This document shows, in pieces, positions 60,935 through 64,000 of a stretch of 64,000 nucleotides of DNA. The translations under genes were made by a program, and so were the position numbers. The DNA is taken from assembly GCF_000820845.2 (NCBI RefSeq), contig NZ_CBXV010000008.1, positions 480,705-544,704 on the forward strand, given 5' to 3'. Origin of the DNA: Pyrinomonas methylaliphatogenes. GTDB lineage: Bacteria > Acidobacteriota > Blastocatellia > Pyrinomonadales > Pyrinomonadaceae. The notes under the pieces were generated by a model. That model saw only the letters and a list, made by a program, of their open reading frames with translations, searched no databases and had not been told where the DNA came from. The number at the start of each line of letters is the position of its first letter. The first letter of the stretch is position 1.

Positions 60935-61146
60935 AAACTCAGTCGGCATCCGATGGCACGTCAAAAGCGATCGCCGTTGGGAAAGCAGAGCCTGCCATCG
61001 AAACTGTCTCTCGGGGCCACGCAATCAAATTGCAATGAAAATTTCCGACATCCTTCCCCAACTCCCGCGACCGAATCGGGCATGATGAAAGGCGAAAAAC
61101 GAGGGTCCATCCCTTAAACGCTCTGACTAAAGGGGGTGAAGTTTTC

Positions 61147-61869
61147 ATGCTGCGAACGTTGACGCTCGTCTCCATTCTCTGTTTTGCTGGGAACACGATC
61201 GCTCAATCGACGCAAGCAAGCGCGTCCGCCAAGAGCACGACGGCCTTACAGCAAAGCAGGAGGACGATCAAGATCGCCTCTGGCACCCGCGTCGCCGCGC
61301 AACTTCAGCAAACGCTCGATGTGCGCAAGTTGAGAACTGGCGATCAAGTCGTCTTGAAGACCACGGAAGACATCAGATCAAATGGCGAGGTCGTCGCCAA
61401 GAAGGGCGCGCGCCTGATCGGGCGCGTCGTCGAAGTACAATCGAACGCGGGCGGCGCCGCCGAATCGCGCATTAAACTCCTCTTCGACCGTTTAGAAAGC
61501 GGAACCTTATCGGTTCCCATCACCGCGACGATCAATGCCATCACACAGGCCGAAGCGCAACCGGCAATGGCTGAAGGCAGAGCGGATATGAGCGTGCAAA
61601 GCCGCGGGGCGGTGCGCGCCAGCAGCTCCAACCCCGGATTGGTCGGCGGATTGGTCGGGACCGTTAGCAACGTCGCCGGCTCTGCAACGCAAACGGTCGG
61701 CGGCGTGGTCGGCGGGGCGACGAATGTCGTTGGACGCCAACTGAATGCGGTGCGCATCTCGACTGGCGCGACAGCCGAAGGCGGGACGACGCTTTCGCTC
61801 GCGGGCGGCGATCTGCGCTTGGAGAAAGGGACGGTCTTTCACTTGACGATCGAGGCGAAAGAGAATTGA
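61147..61869 (+). CDS. Hypothetical secreted protein
   Basis: 240 residues, signal peptide MLRTLTLVSILCFAGNTIAQ. A beta-rich core (about 40-130; 'TRVAAQLQQTLDVRKLRTGD', 'GEVVAKKGARLIGRVVEVQS') resembles small SH3-like or TraT-type beta domains of Acidobacteria-type secreted proteins. A glycine-rich stretch ('GLVGGLVGTVSNVAGSATQT', 'VGGVVGGATNVVG') may be amphipathic or membrane-associated. Function unknown. GGGGGTGA lies upstream of the start. Confidence 0.75.
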   Translation: MLRTLTLVSILCFAGNTIAQSTQASASAKSTTALQQSRRTIKIASGTRVAAQLQQTLDVRKLRTGDQVVLKTTEDIRSNGEVVAKKGARLIGRVVEVQSNAGGAAESRIKLLFDRLESGTLSVPITATINAITQAEAQPAMAEGRADMSVQSRGAVRASSSNPGLVGGLVGTVSNVAGSATQTVGGVVGGATNVVGRQLNAVRISTGATAEGGTTLSLAGGDLRLEKGTVFHLTIEAKEN

Positions 61870-61901
61870 GCTCACGTTTAAATGCTCTCACCCAGCCTTC
61901 G

Positions 61902-61918
61902 ATCCGGCGAAACCGGAT
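61902..61918 (+). other. Small hairpin
   Basis: ATCCGG-cgaaa-CCGGAT, 6-bp stem, 32 bp after the secreted-protein gene. Probably part of its 3' end structure. Confidence 0.45.
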
Positions 61919-61943
61919 TGAAACTACCTTACAAACGCTTTCC

Positions 61944-61993
61944 GATCGAAGAGCTCTCGCGGTGGACTTAAATCCGGGAGCTCTTCGATCTTT
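61944..61993 (+). terminator. Hairpin terminator after the secreted-protein gene
   Basis: 13-bp perfect stem GATCGAAGAGCTC (61944-61956) / GAGCTCTTCGATC (61978-61990), 21-nt loop, followed by TTTC. Confidence 0.6.
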
Positions 61994-62049
61994 CGGGCAA
62001 CCGGCGTGTTGCTTGATTTCGCGCGCCAACGTAATATTGCCAAGTAGGC

Positions 62050-63444
62050 ATGGAACGCGCGATCGAAAAGGAGATCATCACACGCCTTTGTGAGATAGTC
62101 GGGGAAGATCATGTCATCACGGAAGGGGAGAGGCTAGCGCCCTACGGACAAGATGCTCTCGGCGAACTCTTCCTGCCCGATCTCGTCGTCCTGCCGCGCA
62201 CGACCGAAGAGGTGGCCGCCATCATGAAACTGGCTAACGAGAAGCTCTTGCCAGTGACGGCGCGCGGCGGTGGCGTCGGCTATACGGGCGGCGCCGTGCC
62301 CATCAAAGGCGGACTTGTCCTGAGCACCGAGCGGATGAACCGCATCAAAGAGATCAACTTCGACGATCTTTACGCGGTCGTCGAACCGGGGGTGCGCACC
62401 TATGAGTTGCAATGTGCGGTTGAAGCGCGCGGGCTATTTTATCCGCCCGATCCAGCTTCGTTTCGCGAATCCTTCATCGGCGGGAATATCGCTGAAAACG
62501 CCGGCGGCCCGCGTTCGATTAAATACGGCGTGACCAAACACTACGTGCTCGGACTGGAGATCGTCACGCCGACGGGCGAGGTCATTCGCGCCGGAGGGCG
62601 AACGACGAAGAACGTCGTTGGGTTCGATCTAGTCGGCTTGATCTGCGGTTCCGAAGGGTTGCTTGGCATCATCACGGAGGCGATCTTGCGCCTTCTGCCG
62701 CTGCCTGAAGCGAGGCGTACGGTGCGCGCTCTTTTTCGCACTATGCGCGAAGCCTGCGCCTGCGTCCCGCAGTTTGTCCGCGCCGCGCTCGTCCCAGCCG
62801 CGATCGAGGTTATGGATCGCCATTCCATTCGCGCCGTCAACGACGCCTTCTCCTTCGGCATCCCGGACGAGGCGGAAGCGTTACTGCTGGTCGAAGTTGA
62901 CGGCAACCGAGACGAGGTGGAGCGCGAAGCGCGCATGGTCGAACGGATACTCCGCGAAAGCGGCGGATTCGATGTGCGGCGTGCAGAGACGGCTGAAGAG
63001 GAGAGAGAGCTTTGGGAAGTGCGCCGCGCTCTTTCCGACGCGATCAAACGATATGGGACGCTTAAGCTGAATAACGATGTCGTCGTCCCGCGCTCACGCA
63101 TCCCGGAGTTGATCGAGCGCGTCGAACAGATCGCGCAGCGATACGAAATCTTCGTCGTCAATTTTGGCCACGCGGGCGATGGGAACATCCACGTCAACTT
63201 CATGTGCGACGGCGACGATCGCGAGGCCGTGCGGCGCGCGCGCGAAGCCGTGCGTGAGACTTTCGCCGCGGCCCTCGAACTGGGTGGGACGATCAGCGCC
63301 GAACACGGCATCGGTTACACCAAAGCGCCCTATCTCAGAATGGCGCTTAGCGAGCCGACCATCGAAACGATGAAACGCATCAAGCGCGCGCTCGATCCGA
63401 ATTGGATCCTCAATCCCGGAAAGATGTTCAGCGACGACCGATGA
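62050..63444 (+). CDS. FAD-linked oxidase, GlcD (glycolate/D-lactate dehydrogenase) type
   Basis: 464 residues. FAD_binding_4 domain (about 40-180; 'LPVTARGGGVGYTGGAVPIK', 'FIGGNIAENAGGPRSIKYGV', 'GGRTTKNVVGFDLVGLICGS') and FAD-oxidase C domain (about 220-455; 'VVNFGHAGDGNIHVNFMC', 'ISAEHGIGYTKAPYLRMALS'). It oxidises a 2-hydroxy acid such as glycolate or D-lactate and passes electrons to a partner (GlcE/GlcF), which is not in view. Cytosolic, membrane-associated. Its 3' end is partly duplicated 66 bp downstream. Confidence 0.93.
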   Translation: MERAIEKEIITRLCEIVGEDHVITEGERLAPYGQDALGELFLPDLVVLPRTTEEVAAIMKLANEKLLPVTARGGGVGYTGGAVPIKGGLVLSTERMNRIKEINFDDLYAVVEPGVRTYELQCAVEARGLFYPPDPASFRESFIGGNIAENAGGPRSIKYGVTKHYVLGLEIVTPTGEVIRAGGRTTKNVVGFDLVGLICGSEGLLGIITEAILRLLPLPEARRTVRALFRTMREACACVPQFVRAALVPAAIEVMDRHSIRAVNDAFSFGIPDEAEALLLVEVDGNRDEVEREARMVERILRESGGFDVRRAETAEEERELWEVRRALSDAIKRYGTLKLNNDVVVPRSRIPELIERVEQIAQRYEIFVVNFGHAGDGNIHVNFMCDGDDREAVRRAREAVRETFAAALELGGTISAEHGIGYTKAPYLRMALSEPTIETMKRIKRALDPNWILNPGKMFSDDR

Positions 63445-63515
63445 GAATCTTCAAAAGATCCAGCATGTGGTCGGGGCTCTCATTGAAAGATGTTCAGCGA
63501 CGACCGATGAGAATC
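63419..63515. repeat. 31-bp direct repeat pair with 35-nt spacer across a gene end
   Basis: The 31-mer starting GAAAGATGTTCAGCGACG and ending ATGAGAATC is identical at 63419-63449 (the last codons of the glcD-like gene plus 3' flank) and 63485-63515. The 35-nt spacer is unrelated. Confidence 0.92.
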
Positions 63516-63567
63516 CTCGACGGATTGATCAAGTTTCCGCTAGAAGCGCAGAGGTTGGAGCGACCGA

Positions 63568-64000
63568 GTGAAGATCTACTTGCTCTATATCGACAGCGTC
63601 GGCGCGCTCTTTTACAACGAGCGCGTCGAAGATTCGACCGACGATGCACGAAGAGAGCGGGCGCGCGCGTGGATCGAGCGCCAATACCGCCGTTTCCGAA
63701 AGAGCGTGCGAGCGGCTGAAAATGGGGTCGGGGCGAGATTTCGCCGGCTCGAACGATGGCTCGAAGGTCGAATCTCCCCCGAAGAGACTCTGCTGCGCAG
63801 ATTACGTCACGCTTCGACGATCGAACTGGTTTACCCTTCGGCGATGGCAGAGGGCGAAGCGCAAAAGCTTTGGCGCGGTTATCTAGCGCGTCAAAGGAGG
63901 GCCCATCTCAAATGGTTCGTCATAGACCTTCTGATCGCCCCTTTGACTTTGCTCCTGATGCCGCTGCCCGGCCCGAACATCATCGGCTACTGGTTCATCT
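63568..64000 (+). CDS. Mit_KHE1-like (K+/H+ exchange-related) protein, partial at window edge
   Basis: About 144 codons visible from GTG 63568 (GGAG 7 bases upstream), open to the window end. Begins VKIYLLYIDSVGALFYNERV. The visible C-terminal part 'RHASTIELVYPSAMAEGEAQ', then '...FVIDLLIAPLTLLLMPLPGP' and 'NIIGYWFI', recalls the mitochondrial K+-H+ exchange-related family (PF10173-type: 'IELVYPS' + basic helix + 'P.PN(I)' hydrophobic end). The match is from memory and partial. Probably membrane-associated. Confidence 0.7.
   Translation, partial: MKIYLLYIDSVGALFYNERVEDSTDDARRERARAWIERQYRRFRKSVRAAENGVGARFRRLERWLEGRISPEETLLRRLRHASTIELVYPSAMAEGEAQKLWRGYLARQRRAHLKWFVIDLLIAPLTLLLMPLPGPNIIGYWFI

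Overview
The window looks like a chromosome segment of a GC-rich, aerobic, Gram-negative heterotroph. The best guess is an Acidobacteriota of the Blastocatellia type. The reasons are a large Oar-like TonB-dependent receptor with a carboxypeptidase-regulatory domain, several secreted proteases, a YCF48-type propeller and many signal-peptide-bearing proteins. The taxonomic call is inference from gene content, because no rRNA or tRNA gene was found. Coding density is high and most intergenic gaps are short.

Layout. 1-2.4 kb: an M16 protease pair (one active, one degenerate; the second runs off the left edge). 2.5-7 kb: an RHH-like small protein, an S41 processing protease, a duplicated DUF6766 membrane protein and an isochorismatase-type hydrolase. 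7.1-11.5 kb: an accessory-looking module built around a divergent promoter. To the left are a 53-residue coiled-coil protein, a SWIM-zinc-finger/Rad52-family protein and an HTH protein. To the right are an XRE repressor, an ImmA/IrrE-like protein and a CHC2-Toprim primase. The combination of XRE, IrrE-like and Rad52/DdrA-like proteins recalls the Deinococcus DdrO/IrrE damage response. 11.5-14.5 kb: a GAF-SpoIIE phosphatase and unusual RpiB and DeoC proteins. 14.5-16.5 kb: OxyR divergent from a manganese catalase, with a near-perfect OxyR site between them. 16.7-27.6 kb: GlgC, an S9 peptidase, an AhpD-like double-domain protein, an Oar-type receptor and a YCF48 propeller. 27.9-31.1 kb: RNase HI, RecG and a bacilliredoxin in one direction. 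31.2-36.2 kb: a GGDEF-EAL protein behind a strongly structured leader, a J-domain-like protein, LexA and a TlpA thioredoxin. 36.4-42.2 kb: a uronate-catabolic locus (DUF4861-GH88 hydrolase, KduD, a second SDR and a divergent ExuT-like transporter). 42.6-53.5 kb: a 1337-residue hybrid kinase, a 7Fe ferredoxin, an SDR, a Wza-type export protein and an NtrB/NtrC-like pair. 53.5-58.1 kb: small exported proteins and two convergent secreted proteases, a matrixin and a subtilisin; the subtilisin ends in sixteen DG-hexapeptides. 58.8-64 kb: a CDF metal transporter next to a degenerate LarA-like protein, a secreted protein, a GlcD-like oxidase and a partial Mit_KHE1-like protein.

A recurring feature is the presence of intergenic (or gene-end) pairs of direct repeats, 24-38 bp long and separated by 30-41 nt of unrelated sequence. 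Six such pairs occur, each with a different repeat sequence, and no cas genes are visible. Their dimensions are CRISPR-like, but the unrelated sequences suggest a local duplication process instead. All coordinates, motifs and pairings were read by eye; no searches or folding programs were run.
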